From the NCBI GenBank assembly GCA_000499405.2, contig HG738138.1, positions 21,338,824 through 21,402,823 on the forward strand: a stretch of DNA of 64,000 bases. The letters run 5' to 3'. This document shows positions 48,627 to 63,400 of the stretch, one piece after another (the stretch's first letter is position 1; each line of letters opens with the position of its first letter). The position numbers were made by a program, and so were the translations under genes. Origin of the DNA: Onchocerca volvulus (taxonomy: Eukaryota; Nematoda; Chromadorea; Rhabditida; Onchocercidae). The notes under the pieces were generated by a model. The model saw only the letters and a program-made list of their open reading frames with translations. It did no database searches and had not been told where the DNA came from.

Positions 48627-49273
48627 AGAAAAGTGAGAAAGAATATCAGCTAATCATTTATCACTCGAATGGGTTTAAGAAAACTGTTTCTTGACTGAAA
48701 ACATGAATCTGTTTAAGAAGAATAAAGATGTATGATACTGTTTGCATGATTGATCTTACCAAGACAAACTATTATCAAAACTATCACCTAGGATTATTAT
48801 GCAAGGGAAGGTTCATAAACCTTCGATTTAGAACAGAGTAGTTTGCATAATAGTTTAGAATATTATATTGATCTTGTCAGTATTGTTGTTGCGAAGTAAA
48901 ATAAAAATATATTTTCTTTTTCATTGATATTTGTTATAAAAAACGAAAGTTTTTATCAACGATTAGTTATCACTATCACTTCATATCTAATTTATATCAT
49001 CAAAAAATAAACGAACGCACTACTGGAAAATGGCTTACAAGAAAAAATTTGATGTTTAAATCAGAAGTATCAGGAGGATAAAGTGGAATCTGCTTAGTGT
49101 GGACGAGCAATACACAAATTTCTTATAACGAATTGGAAGTGCCTTTAATGAGCCTTATAAGTGCTTTAAAAGAACAATTCTTTTTAAATCAATACATCAA
49201 GATTAGTCTTTTGTTTTGCTTCATTCTCCATCCCTTCTTTTTGCTTATTTCCTTCCGTTTTCTGCCAAAATTG
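48627..49273. other. spacer between solo LTR and LAMP-like gene
   Basis: AT-rich sequence without supported exons. It should contain the promoter of the LAMP-like gene. The frame of its first exon stays open upstream to about 49097, so an earlier ATG (near 49149) is possible. Confidence 0.45.
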
Positions 49274-50982
49274 ATGATAACCATAACTTCACCACTGACT
49301 TTCGCCATTTGCATAGGTTTGTCATTTGATATTTGCATTGAAAATATTGATTAGATTGCTGAATTGAATGATAAAATTTTACATATAGCTCTCTCAAGGC
49401 TCTTATAGCTCATTCTCCATTGTGAGGTATTTTGATGCATGCATCAAGAATGAGAAAATCAAAAAATATAACAATTCAAAATGTGAAATATATTCGTAAC
49501 GGTGCAATAAACGCTGCATGTGAATCTGCAAAAAGTTGGAAATAAATTCCAGTCTTCTACTTAGAGTAACTTTTTAACTGGTTATCCATCAAATAATGAT
49601 TCAAAATTAGTAGATTACTGACAAATTCGTCTTTTCTTGCAAAATCATGCGTTTATTTTATAAGTAAGAAGTAAGTTTTACTATTTATGAATTAATATGA
49701 ACTAAAATTCTGTGATACTTTCAGATCTTATTGTTACCGCTTGTTGTGATTACTTCCCTTATCAAGATGCTGAAAGTGGTGAATTTGGTCTCAAAGATCA
49801 GTACGATATGCCATGCCTGTTGTTAAAGTTCTCGGCGCAGCTATACAACTTCAATTTAAATACCACAAATATTGTGACTGAGGTAATAAACCCTTCAAGC
49901 ATTTATTGTGAACAAAGTGGGAAAAATTGAACTTTAAGATGAAAGCCTAAAATAACTGAAAAAGAGACAAATGAATTTCTTTTTCCTTTTTAGATTGATT
50001 TTTCATTAAGCAACGGATTTAAAATCATTCTTATCGCTTCATATTGAAATATTTGTTCAGATACCGGAATTGACATCACCAAAAGTGAAGCTGAATGGAC
50101 ATTGTGCCGGTCGTAATACAAAGAATAGTAATCCGCAATTTCAAGCAAGCTGGAAAAAGCATGGACGAAGGAAACAACTTACCATGTCGTTCGGAAAGGT
50201 GAAAGTTTTCTCAACAATGTTTCAGATTTGTCCACAAACTCAAATTTAGATTGATATCCTACTGAAATGAATTTGCTTCACACAAAATTTGCTTCTTTTT
50301 TACCGACTCCTTAAATGATAAAAAATGTTAAAGTTTCTTTAAAGGCTTACGTGAAAAATCCAGTAAATCAGCTTGAAGAGCTTCGCTGGCAACTGAAAAT
50401 GATTTCCTACTCCGAGTCTTATTCCAGTAAGTTGAGCCTATATAAACCAAATTCATTGTTTTTCTATCGCACATCTTTTTTTGAACTTTGGCTTACTTTT
50501 AAAAAATCGAGAAAATTTCTAAATATTGAAATGCACTAGAATTTTTTGCAGGGCAATCAATCAAATTTTCATCGAAAGAAGTGATAATAAGTGCTCCGTT
50601 GAAGCAAAAATTTATATGTCGCGATAAACTTAATTTAACACTAACAAATAAGCATTTCAAGGATTATATTTTCGAAATGAATCCAGAAATTAATGCACAA
50701 CCATACTATGTCGTCGGCAAACATTCAACTTGTATGTTATATTTTATTGTTTATTGAACTCAAACATGACGAACTTTCTAAGCTGATATTCAGAAAATTT
50801 TCTCTTCAGTATTCATTTGTGGAAGTACACGACGACGAACTCTGGCGAAAAGTTTTGAGAATCGGATGACAATTCTTTCTGGAATAGTCCTTTGCATAAC
50901 ATCGATTTCGATGATGGTTGGATACACTTTCCGAAGGCAATCACATCCTAATAGAAAGAAACTTTACGAAACGCTCACTTAG
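49274..50982 (+). CDS. single-domain LAMP-family membrane protein, LAMP5/UNC-46-like
   Basis: Exons 49274-49316, 49725-49882, 50061-50198, 50345-50426, 50552-50731, 50810-50982 join in phase; 257 aa. LAMP proteins are type I membrane glycoproteins of lysosomes or, for LAMP5/UNC-46, of synaptic and endosomal vesicles. The first exon (MITITSPLTFAICI) reads as a signal peptide. The lumenal part follows LAMP order: CLLLKFSAQLYNF, a conserved C in VKLNGHCAGRN, SWKKHGRRKQLTMSFGK, RWQLKMISYSES, KFICRDKLNLTL and a last C in FICGSTRRR, giving the two cysteine pairs. RWQLKMISYSES recalls the LAMP5 T-W-R-L-x-x-V-x-[FY]-x-Y pattern better than LAMP1. A single transmembrane helix (ILSGIVLCITSISMMVGYTF) and a short basic tail ending LYETLT follow; YETL fits the tyrosine-based YxxL sorting signal. 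Two N-x-T sites (NTTN, NLTL) could be glycosylated. The start codon and the acceptor of exon 4 (TTAAAG) are the weakest calls. Confidence 0.75.
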
Positions 50983-51461
50983 TTCTTTTATCTCTTACTT
51001 CAATTTTTTGTCTTTTCACCAGCATAGGTTAGGTAATTTAGATGAATTGAATGGCTTGAAAGAATGTAATTTTATTTAATTGCATGGTACTTTGATTAAT
51101 GCTTCTCTCTTTTAAAAAACTTTTAAAAAACATCAAAACCCCAGGTGTATAATGATTGCCTCATTTGTCGACAATTCATCGTAACAATCCCAGCCTAATT
51201 GTAACTTTCCTCTACAACAATTAGATAACTTAATTAGATTACAATGCCACATTCACGGAGGCCTCGTTAGAACGATGTCTTATTGCATTTGTTTTCAGAG
51301 AACAAAATACTAAAACTCACTGTAAAGATATTTGACCTTTTATGATAATGAAAGTACCAATAATAGTTGTGGCACTGAAGAAAGATAACTTTGTAACAAA
51401 AAAGAAACTGATCGGACTAGCAGCGCAATCGACATTAACGAAACATTTTAAAAAGTGCAAT
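50983..51461. other. convergent spacer between LAMP-like and Ig/spectrin genes
   Basis: Holds the 3' ends of both genes. A minus-strand AATAAA (plus TTTATT) lies near 51069-51075 and could serve the Ig gene. No exon supported. Confidence 0.45.
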
Positions 51462-54400
51462 TCATCGTAAGCCAACTGATGTGCGCGGATTTTCAATCGC
51501 AAAACTTTCATTTCGATTTATTTCTTCGCCTTGTACTTTCTTCTCTTGTGTAACCTGTAATACCGCATTTTTCGCACATAATGTGATTTATTTGATTTTT
51601 TTTCATTGTCAACTTTTTATTTGATTTGCAGTTTCTTAGTCTTGCAAAAAGATAAAGTGATATAATATTATATCTCTCATCGGACTGTAATCAACTCCAG
51701 AATATATCCTAAACATCGAATTTGTAAGTGGAAAAATTCAACAGAGGAAAGTGGAAGCAGTAAGAAAGTGAATGACACAAGATTGCAAATAAAAAGATAT
51801 TGAAATTAATATTGATTTGTTTGACATTTGAAATAAATGTAAACAAATAAATAGACGACGAAGCAGCATTTCCTTAATTGAGTCGATTTATTTGTGTACC
51901 AAATTCATCGTATTCTCGGGAATTTAAAACTTCAAATTATCGCTAATGATAGAATTGGTAAGCTGGAATTGCTTGATCTAGTAATTCAACAAAAAATTAA
52001 AAATTTGGATGGGCGAAAGTTCGAAAAAAAGCCGGAAAATACCTTTGTTACGTGGAAATAATTGCCCGGTTCAGAGTCAGCAGGCCGTATCACGAGATCG
52101 GCTGTACTACGAGCTTCGCCGGCAATATTTTCGGCAAGACAAGTGAACTGTCCACTGTCTGCCATTTCAACTTTAACAATAATCATCGAATGTACGCCAT
52201 TACCTTCCTGATAAAAATCTTATTATTATCGCACGTACTGAGTAGAATTCCTCAGAATGCTTCTCGGCTTCATTTCGTGCAAAATAACTAGTTTCAAATT
52301 TTGCAATAGACTAATTTGATTACGGTATTGAATGAATCGTAGTGCAACTTCATTTTCTGCTTAAAGGAAAGGAAAATTCCGATAAGCTATAATAAAAAAA
52401 AAAAAAAAAAGAAAAAAAGCTTGAACTGACATCAATAAGGCGAACTTCATCACAATGTGGAATAACCATGCCATTCCTCATCCAAGTTATCATCGGTATT
52501 GGATCACCAGTTACCTGAACAGTCCACTTCAATTGTTCACCTTCTGCGACTTCCTCGCTAATCAATCTCCGTACAAAATCAGGTGCTACAGTCCGTGCTA
52601 AAACAAATTCGTGAATCAAAATAATAGCACGCGATATAACAAGCGCAGTAGAATTTTAAAAGAATAAATTAAAAGAGGTTCAAAGAATGATCTGGTACAG
52701 AATAGGGAAATAAAATGCATTCAATTAACTTAAAAATGATAACTGAATTATCTATAAATAAAGGAACCAAATAAAAATAAATTTAATATAATAAATAATT
52801 TATTATATATATACTTAAATTTTCTACTGCCACTGAGATTGATATTTAACATTGAAGTTTTGGATTTATATTAGAAAATATACATTTGTCAAATTAAATC
52901 TCAAGCAAGCAAAGAAAAAGTTGTGACATACGCCTGACGACTAATTGGGCGCTTGATGTAGCAACACCGGATGCGTTCTTAGCGGTACACATATACTTGC
53001 CAGAATGCTGAAGCTGTGAAGTAGGAAAAGTCAATGATACATGGCCACCTATGTTGGAGAAAGTTAATTCTGGATTGGTGGCCTTGGATATTGGAATACC
53101 ATCTTTTGTCCAAGTAACTTCGGGAGTTGGCCATCCTTAAAATATTGCATGAAATGTATAAAAATTGAGACTAAGTGACAATATCAAGATTTGAGTTTAA
53201 TAATATAAATGGAATGAATTAATATGTATAATGTATAAAATATTTAATTTTTATTGTTTGATTTCTGAAAACTGAAGCGATCATGATCTATCGGCTTCAT
53301 CCACCTATTGTCCTGAGATTGGCGATGGGAAATAGGAACTCACACTATAATGTTCCTATCCTAATTGAAAATTAAAAAAAAAATATCAAATGAAAAATTA
53401 AAAAGTTTAAAGAGTACATATATAATGCATTATACTGTAAAAAAGTATGGTATAGATGGCTCTCTAACATCAATCCGAAAATGCGAAGTAAATTCCGCAA
53501 AATAACAATGATGCCTATGGTGTTATATAGTTTAAAATGAACTGAATTTTTAAGATTCTGAAATATTCTTATTTGCTGATATTGAAATACACAATTAAAG
53601 CTGCTTGCAAATACTTCATTCGTTTATTAAACTCCCTGCAGGGTTTATAAATACTGCAACATTCCTCGCCCAAGATTATGTTTATAAAAATACTCAAAAT
53701 TGATAGAAACAAATTCATTCAGGCAGGATTTTTTTGTCCTTACGAAACTGAAATACATCTAAATTTATCATTAACAAAGAATATTCATCACCAATCTTAA
53801 TTCATATATGGCTTTACAAACACACTCTTTTCTTTATAGTAAGTATTTGCATTTGATAATCGCTTCACCTTTCAAATATTTTAACTTGAAATAATCAAAT
53901 TAGCTCAAATTCTGAAAAAAAAATGTTGAAATTTCCTACCGATAACGGTGCCTTGGAACTTAATTTCATCACCGCAAACGGCCACTGCAGATACCAAAGT
54001 TTGCGTAAAATGTGGCGGTCGACCAAGTTCTCGACTCTCTTGAGCATCATAACGCTCTGATAAATTCTGTTAAAAATAAAAAAATATGCATCTTTGATGA
54101 TAAATGGGGAATTCATGCACGAAATTGTAAGATAAGGTACTAATGGATTTGATTTGTTGCAGCAGTGTAATTTGTTATTTATCATTTACAAATACAAATG
54201 CTATGAGCGGAAATTGATAACTTCTCAGATATGCTGAAATATGTTCGGTGACTAGTTTTCTTTAGAATTGTGATGAAAATTTTAGATATTTTAAAAATAT
54301 TAAAGGATTTGTTTTTATCAAATGACTTGCTGCAAGCCTAAAATGCGGAATAAAGAACAGTCGAGAGTGACTGCATTTTAAATTAGAAGCCATTGATTGT

Positions 54401-57400
54401 GAAGAAGTAAACTATGTTTTGAAAAAATTATTAATTAAATAAAAATTATATTGAATCACTTTTCTGAACGAATGAATAAATGTGATAATTTCTACAGAAA
54501 TCAAAAAAACAAAAACAAAAACAAGGAGTGAGAATCCATAATTAAGAACGATTGACGAATGGTTATAATAAGGTGTAAAGAGAATGATAAGGATTTGATA
54601 CAGGGATGTAATCTTTAGAAATATGAATACTGCCTAAAAATAAGTTAGAAAGTAGAAAAACTTGACTTGTTAATATTCGGAATTCTAAATTAGATGCCAT
54701 GCTTGATATTTGGAAATTATCAGACAGCTAATAAATTGGTACAACAAATTAATAAAATAAATGTTCTCGTATTCATCTATTCCAAATTCATTCATCACAT
54801 CTTTATTTTTATATCTCCTTTTTTTTTTTTTTTCCTGAAAAGAATAATATGAATAAGTCGACAAATAATATTCTTGCATAAACTATTGCAATTCATTTTA
54901 TTCGAAATTTACTATGGAATCATTTCAAATCATGAATCCTGGCCTCCTGAGAAATCAAATATTTAATAACTTCTAGCATTAATCTTCTCATCCCATCTGC
55001 TAATAGGTTAATTTAAACGTTAATTTCAAATTAAAGTCAAACTTAACTTCTTCAAATTAGTAAGAAAAGGTTAAAGAGTTGGAAGAAAAATAAGTGGAAG
55101 TGACAGCTGCAATCATAAATTTTAATAAGTCATTATAAAATTTCGATAGAATTCTAAAAAAACTGTCTTTTAATATTTAAATTTGTAGAAAAACCAAAAA
55201 ACTTATTGAAATTAGAAATTTGAAGAGGAATATAAAAAAGGATATTAAAAAATCCAACCGCATCGTCGATAAAAATGACAAAAAGAAAAAGTACTTTTGT
55301 TCATTTTATAATCATTAAGCACCTCCATATTTATTGCTGATTTTTTAAATTAAGTCTTTCAATAAATTCGAAATCAAATCTTACCTGCTGGGAATGTACT
55401 GTCTGCAATTGTTGTTTCTTGGCTGGAGGAGGAGACAGAAGTCTTGTTGAGTGTTGCTTGGCTATCAGACGACGTTGCTCCTCTTCATGCATCCTCAAAT
55501 TACCGTTTACATAATCGAACTGAAAAAAAGAAATCTTTTGAAATTCCTAAATTTTCTACCAGCTTTGAATAATTTTAAACCAAAAAAAAAGGAAAAGGTC
55601 GGTCTGAGAAAATAATTTAATAATGTGTATTTAATTTCAAAACCTGATTCGTCAGATGCATTTTTTAATTAAATTCAAATTCACTAAATGAAGCCATGTT
55701 TGACTTAGTTTATTTATAATAAGTTTTCAAAACTACAACTACCAGTTATTTCACGTAATGAAGCATTTTCCATTTATGGAGTGTCTGTGCAGAGAGTTCA
55801 ATCATACATTAAAATTTGAGTCTCCTGACTTTTATTTGCGAATATCGCGAAAATAGTTGCGAAAGTGCATTTCCAGTAAGATTTAACTCGATGCTATCAA
55901 ATTGCTCCTTCCAAAAAGCGAGACATTAAGATTACAATTCTTAAGAGCAAGGAGAAAAATGAAAAGATGATTATGGATTATGATGAATGTTGAGAGAAGA
56001 AATGACTGATGAAGCATTTAAACTAATCATTCATTGTAGTAAATGATTTTAAACAGCCATTGCTTCGTCTAAAGTCTTTTATAATTATGAAGCCACAATA
56101 GTAGGCACTCTTAATATAACAGCAACAATTTTGGATGCAAAACACTCTTGAAGATTTGTTTTCCTAGCCAACCAGGAAAAACTATTTATGGTTGGATGAT
56201 TTAAGTGATGTATCGGAGTAATGATTGCTTTTTATTCGTTCATTTAGCAAATGAATTTTAAAGAATTGCCTCCTCATTGCCTCATTAAAGATGTGATTGC
56301 TCATAAAAAAAATGTCATTTTCATTAAATCCAAGTTTTACAAGCAACGGAAGTGAGATTCCGACAACAGGCGTCTAAATTTAATTTGAAAGAGTGAAATT
56401 AAGTTTCTTACTAGCTTCCTCTCTATTCTATCGTATGCCACTACTCTCTCGATTTCTTGATCACTAGTCAATTCTTTTACTAGGAAAACTTTTAACTATT
56501 TTAATTTCGAGAGAAACTTGATTTGTTTCTTTTAAACTAAAATCAAACCTGTTGTTGAAGGAATTCTTCATCCGGCATTCGCTGCTCATATTCATAGGTA
56601 CCATATTCTTCAGTTATATGAACATGCTGCAAACAACAACATGTGAAAGTACTACGAATTACATGCCAAAAAAAAAAAAAACGACATAAAAATATTTTTA
56701 AAAATATCGGAAACTTCATTAAAAATTAATCCGTTTTTTTTGTTACTTGTGAAATTAAAGATGGTTCGCTTTTCTATTCCCGAAGAGCCTCAACAGAATT
56801 AAAAAAAAAAAAACTTCTGAATGATAAGTACATATTTCTAGTGAAACAGATAAATGGCTAAATATCTTGGAAAAGTATGAAGTAACATTCTGCTTCCGAT
56901 TGCCAACCTCAATTGTTGAGGGTTTCAAGGATCGCGGTATCACGCGTACCACAAATACAGATTCCGTTTCACCTCGTATATTCTCTGCTGTCATTTTATA
57001 AACACCGGTATGATCCAAGCGAGCCGGTTCCAGTATTGCCGAATACGTGTCACCGATATTCGACAACTGAAACGTTTCTTGATCAAATGACCTCTTCTAA
57101 TATTCAGTTCGATGATTTCTCCCAATATTTCAATATTGGGAGAGATCATTGAACTAAAAGTTGATTGTTTCCTGAAAACCTTCTTATATTTTGAGATCTG
57201 ATTCACATTTTATTCAATGCGAAAAATAAACTTCTATATTTGAAGAAAAATTAAAGGTCTAATAAAATAGAATTTAAAATGCAACTTCAGTGAAAAAGAA
57301 AAGCTTTCCAAGTTGAAAAGTCAGAAACAAAACTTATTTTATTTTTAAAGCTTATGTATGCTCACTATTAAAATGACAATCTTCGAAAATAGAGTAAGAA

Positions 57401-60400
57401 AAAAGAAAAGAACAAAACTGGTTTTCTGCAGAAAAAAAAAAAAAAAAACAAAAACAAATCTCGTATAAATCACGAAAATTTGAAAGTGAATTCAGGAGAG
57501 TGAATAATATTCTTAAACTTACAACTTCATGAGAAATATCGTTTAAAATAAGTACTTTTAAAATGATATTTTAAAAATTCTGCTCCTCAATTGTTATTTA
57601 ATGACGATAATACTTCCATAAATATATTTAAAATATTCGTATATTTGTAAAGGTTAGTCAATTCATATACTTATTCATCTAAATTTTATTTTTTGGCAAT
57701 TAAAGAATGTGAAAGAGGAATATGAGCAAAAAAGGAATCTTAATTTTCAAAGAATATTTGTGGGATCAATAATGTCATTTTTTCTCAAGAAATAATGAAC
57801 CATCAGGGATGAGAATTGTAAATTAGAAAATAGATATTAAGAAAAATGACAATGAAAAAACAATTTGGCATTTCTTATTAATTCAAATGATACTTGCTAG
57901 CAAAAGAAAAAAAAGATATATAATTTTCGAGATAATGTGCCCTGCTTGTTTGTTTCGTTACCTGAGAACAGTGAAAATCGAAAAATAACTTTCAGATATA
58001 TAAATTTATAGAAATTTAATGCTTATGTACAAACCTGATCGGAATTTTTCAGTACTGTTGTTGTTATTAGATAAACATGAAGAATTACAGGAATCTCAAC
58101 TTTAAGAAGTTGAGATCGATATTCATGTAAATTTGGGCCCAATCAAGCAGAAACTTAAGAGACAGTGAGATAATTCTTTTATTCATCATTTCTATCATTT
58201 TTTTAAAACTACAATCCTCTACACTGATATGTAATATGTAACTTACCGTGCAAAATTTCGAATTGATATTTATGATCTGATTGTTAAAATACCAGCGCAC
58301 TTTGGGACGTGGATTACCAATCATTAAACAATCCATCTTGAATTTTTCTCCTTCTTTCACAACATATTCGTTTTGGAATGGTCGAATGAATTCCGGTACA
58401 GTAGCAGTGGGACTACAACCTAGAATATCAATTTTTCGATAAATTTTTGCATGAAATTTAAATAAGGTCTACAAATAAGATCATGTTTGTGGAAAAAAAT
58501 AAAAAATTAATAAAATGAAATAAAATGTTTCATCGCTGTTTCACTTCCTCGCAGCAAATTCTATTACAAATGAGTGATACTAAGATAATGAATACTGCAA
58601 GAAAAGAGCTCAAATTTGATAGGATGAAGGTGAGCTAAAATAATGAAGTATAGAATTAATGAATGCTGGGAAGATGAAATTTTTAAATTCAATATAGCTT
58701 CATTATATTAGAAACGCAAAACATCAAAAATACCAATTTCGGTGACTAATTTTTCAGTGAATTCTTCAATTTCTGAATGATAGCGATGTTTAGGTACGGG
58801 CGGTGGTGTCGGTGATGACATTATTGCGGAATCACTCCAGAAACCTTCTGTCTGGAAAATCCAATTAACTTTTTTATTGTAGACTAAGTCTGCACATTTT
58901 TTCAAGTTTCACTCAAATCAAATGAAAATTTCGGAAGAATCAAAAGAATAATCGAAGAATTGCTTACCATACTTTGAATTACGTTTGTTTCCTTTTGTTG
59001 TAATGGTATCTGTCGAGGTTCCACATTTAGTGTGGCACCAGATCGTGCTTCGCCTGCTCTATTCTAAAATTAATTACTTATTTTCAAGTCATTTTTATTC
59101 TCTCTTTATAATGTTAATAATATCAACAGAAAAAGGACAGTTTCATTCCTGGATGCATAAAGAAGATTGGTACCTTTGCAATAACAGTATACATTCCGGA
59201 ATGTTGAGGACGAATATTCTCGATGACAACTCGATACCAACCATTGATATCATCCTCCGTATGTGTTTCCAGAGTTGTATACAATGGTTGGTCGTTATGT
59301 TTCCACTGAACTGTTGGTGGAGGTTCGCCAAGTACGCGTACCTAAGTAATACCATGCGTCTCAAATAAATGCTCATAGAATTAGCATTTTCATTTCGCAA
59401 ATGAATGCTAATCTTTCATTTGTTCTATTTTTAAATTTTAAAATTTTAAGATTCGAAAACACAAGGGGAATTCACAAACCTCAAGAACAGTCCTTGCACC
59501 TTCTTGAACCACTTGATTGGTAAGTGGTGGTGCAAATGATGGCGCGATCAACGGCTCTGAAGACGTCGAAGGTGGCATCATAGAATTTCTTGATATTGGA
59601 CGTGATTGCACTGTTAGACGGCAGAAATTGGTACTTTCACCTACAGTATTCGTCGCTTTGACAGTATAAAGACCAGAATCACTCGTTTCCGTATTCTTCA
59701 CTTTCAAGGAGCATTGATCGCCTTCAAATCGAAGTTCAATATGTTCCGATTCCTTGATTGCTTCTTCATCTTTATACCAAACTACCTGCAACAATTGATC
59801 AACGACTTAATATCATTTCCAATTTTAGAAAAGTTAAAAAATTCAGTCATAATTCTAAGCCTAATCCTTTAAGACTCGAATATATTCAAACAGTCCAAAC
59901 AATTCATGTTAGAAATTCCAATGGGAAAGTGAATAACTTCTAAACCAAAAATTTCTGCAGCAATGAGATAAATATTGGTGGAGGTGATGGATTGCATTTA
60001 ATAAGAAAGAAGTAATGATGTTACTAACTATCATGGCAGTTATATTATCAAATCATTGTAACATCACATTATCTACCACTCCTGTAATCATCAACTTCTG
60101 CAACTATTCAGTTTGTTCGGATTATTGATAAATTCGTTAATTACTAGCAGATAATTTAAAGAATGTAAGAGACTTACATTCTTTATTTTCAAAATGAAAA
60201 AAAAAAATGGCACCTTTGGTTCAGGTACGGCTACAATAATGCAGTCGAGAAAAGCATCATCACCTTCTGTGATGGTAACATTGTGCAATTGCCGGACGAA
60301 ATGTGGCTTGAATGATTCTTCCATCTGTGGCCCTATCTCGCTCCGAGCTATAAAAGTTTTTAAAAATTCCAATTAAACGATCATTCCTACTATTCTTTCT

Positions 60401-63400
60401 GTCAAAATAATAATCGCCAGTAGTAAAATTTTGATAAAGTATTTACATCATTTATTTTAATCTATGCTTTTTCCATTTTGGAGTGCTATCAAAGATATAT
60501 TTCCAAAAATTTTCCAAACTTAAAAATTCTAAAGACTTTGAAAAAATTCTGAATTAATTCTCAAAATTTTTTGATGAATTACAATTTCCACATTTTCGTC
60601 CGAAAATTTTCGTTTAGCAATTTAAACTACAAAATTTCCTATAATTTAAAATGTTAAAAAATGACAGAAGTTCGAATATTATCTCCAAAGCAAAATGAGT
60701 ATTGAATCCGGATAAGGAAACTGAATAATGGTTTTTTTCTCTAGTGAAATAGCCATTTCTCACTTCATCATGCACAAAAGTTGAGTTTTTCCGGCATAAC
60801 TTCTGAACTTACATTTGACAACAAGTTTTGCAGAAGATTCAGCTAGACCTGCGACATTCTGAGCACGTACTGTGTAAACGGCAGTATCTTCTACAAACGT
60901 TTCATCGATGGTCAAAGTGGCAACCCTATTGACGAATGCAGTACGATAATCGATATTATCCTTTACATCGCGACCGTCCTAAAAATAATACTGAATCGCA
61001 GAAAAGAATTGTTATCACGAAATAACTTCGTTGGGCTTATAATACATAATTCAAATACAATATGCAACAGAAATATCTGAGATTGAGATCGGCGTTTTAC
61101 ATTACTCACCAACATAGAAATTCATTTAAAAAAAAGAACACAACACACCTTAAACCAATGTATTTCAGGGACTGGTTCACCTTTGATATAAGCGGTGAAC
61201 TCGAATGGATTACCTTCATCGATTTGTGCGTCACGTAAGTGACTTGTGATTTCTGGAGCTTTTGTCATCGCCCTGTTAAATTGAAAAGAAACTGAAGATT
61301 TGAAGTAAGGTGAACAAGAAACTGATCTAATTACTATCACTATTTGATTTGCTAAGTAATTTTTTCCGATCAAAGTTTATTTGTATATTATTTGCAACAA
61401 TCAAGAATGATCCAATCAGCGAAGAGTTTAAAGCAAGGCATATATTCTGTTTCAGCAAGCCTCCACATTTCGTTCCGCTTTTTTTCCCTTCGTCTTATAG
61501 AGACATCATAAATAACTGCAAAATTTTAATTTCCATTAGCTACCGGATTCACTTGTGAATTTTAAATTAATGACGAACAAAAATTTTCTTTCCAGCAAAG
61601 AACTACCGCAAATTATTAAATTCTTGAGGTTCAAAAAGTAAAACGAACTTCGCCGATTCATCGATTCTCTTCTCTTCATCTCGGATTCTCTCCTTTATTA
61701 CTGTAAGCCGTTCTTCAATTTCCTTATGGCGCTTTTTCGCTATCACCACTTTTTCAAATGCTTCCTCACCTATAAAAATGCTCCGTTAAATCAAAACCTC
61801 TGGTTCATAAATATAATCCTTCGCTATTCGCTTGAAGCAAAAAAAGAAAGAAAATCTTTGGCTTTTTTCCAAATTTTATTTTGATTCTTCCAAAGCCTCC
61901 CCCAAGAATTCTTTTCCACAACAATTTAGAATTACGGTCATGTATTATATGATAAACCTATTTGTAAATTATAATTTTCTTTATTAGAATGATTGCTACT
62001 TTCAGTTTCTTTCGAAATTCGTTCAGCTTCTTCGATTCTTTGAGTTTGTTCCTGGAAACGCTCCTCTGTTTTTTCAATTATTTTCTTCACTTCTTCATGT
62101 TCTTCAATCAGTTTCATACTTTTTAGTTTCTTCTCTATGTTACGGATTATCTCTACCGTTTCCTCTTGCCACATTTGAACCTTGAAGAAAAAAAAATTTT
62201 TGTTTTCATATATAATTATTTTGCCTGAAAACGAGCAAATTAGGTAGACCTTTGTGCCTCATTCAACAAATTTCTACCTCTTCAACAATTCGGATTACTT
62301 TCTGCTTCTCCACTTGCTTATTTTGCCATCGCTGCCAGCTTTCTTCGATTATTTTCAATCGTTGTTCATGCTCGTTCAATACATTGCGTACTGAATTTAT
62401 GGATTGCTCGACATCAACTCTCGAATCTTTCGCCTTTACTGATTGAGCTGTCTCAATAAATTTATTCCCTGAAATATTTTTATAATATTCCCAAAATTTT
62501 AATAGAAAAATTTTCAAATTATTTCTTTCTAAAAATCCTAATTAAAAAATGAGCATGCGAATTTCATCATCACCAATGATTAATTCTTGATCAATAATGG
62601 AAAAGTTAGAAGTAATTTATCTGACTTCAAATTCAACGAGCAATGAAAATAAAGACTTCTTCATTTTCCATACTCTTGGTAATGAGTAAAAAGAATACTT
62701 AACAGAGAGCCACCATTAAAAGACGAGAAAATTTCAAAAGTCAAATATATATTTCGAATTGATAATAAACCTTGATCTTTTTCTTGTTTAACTGTTTGTT
62801 CGATCATATGGAATACTTCCTTCATCTGCATGAGCAGTCCCTCGTTCATGCAAGAACGATTTGAATTAATCAAAGTATTCAAACTCTCAAATGAACTTTC
62901 AAGTTCCTCGGCAAATTTTTGCACCTGCAACATCCATTATTTTGTTGCGTTTTAGAAAAGGAAAAAAAAAATATTTGGGAAAATTTAAAACTTGAGTATT
63001 TTTTATTTACTCTTTCAAACATTAAATAATTATTCAATGAGAATATTAAACAGCTAAATAAAATACATTCCAATTTCATGCCTCATTTGTTTCGTGTTTG
63101 CTTAATTTTCCAGGTTTGCTCATTCTTATTTCATTATTTTTTAAAATATTCTTTCCAATTTTTCTTCTGATTTTCCACTGTAAAATTTTGCGATTTTTGG
63201 TTTTTCGAACTTTGAACAGTCCTTGTTGTATTAGTTGCAAATTAAAACGTTTCTAAAATTTCACCAACCTGCTGGAAAGCAGCACCCAGATTAACGCGTT
63301 CATCTACCACTTCCTTCATTGATTCATATCGTTGTTTAAATTCCTCCAAACGCTGTCGATCAGTTGTGCTTAATTCATGAATTCTACTCCACAGATCGTT

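Noticed and set aside
58985..59368. 127-codon plus-strand open frame
   Set aside because: Antisense shadow of the Ig gene exons at 58968-59341.
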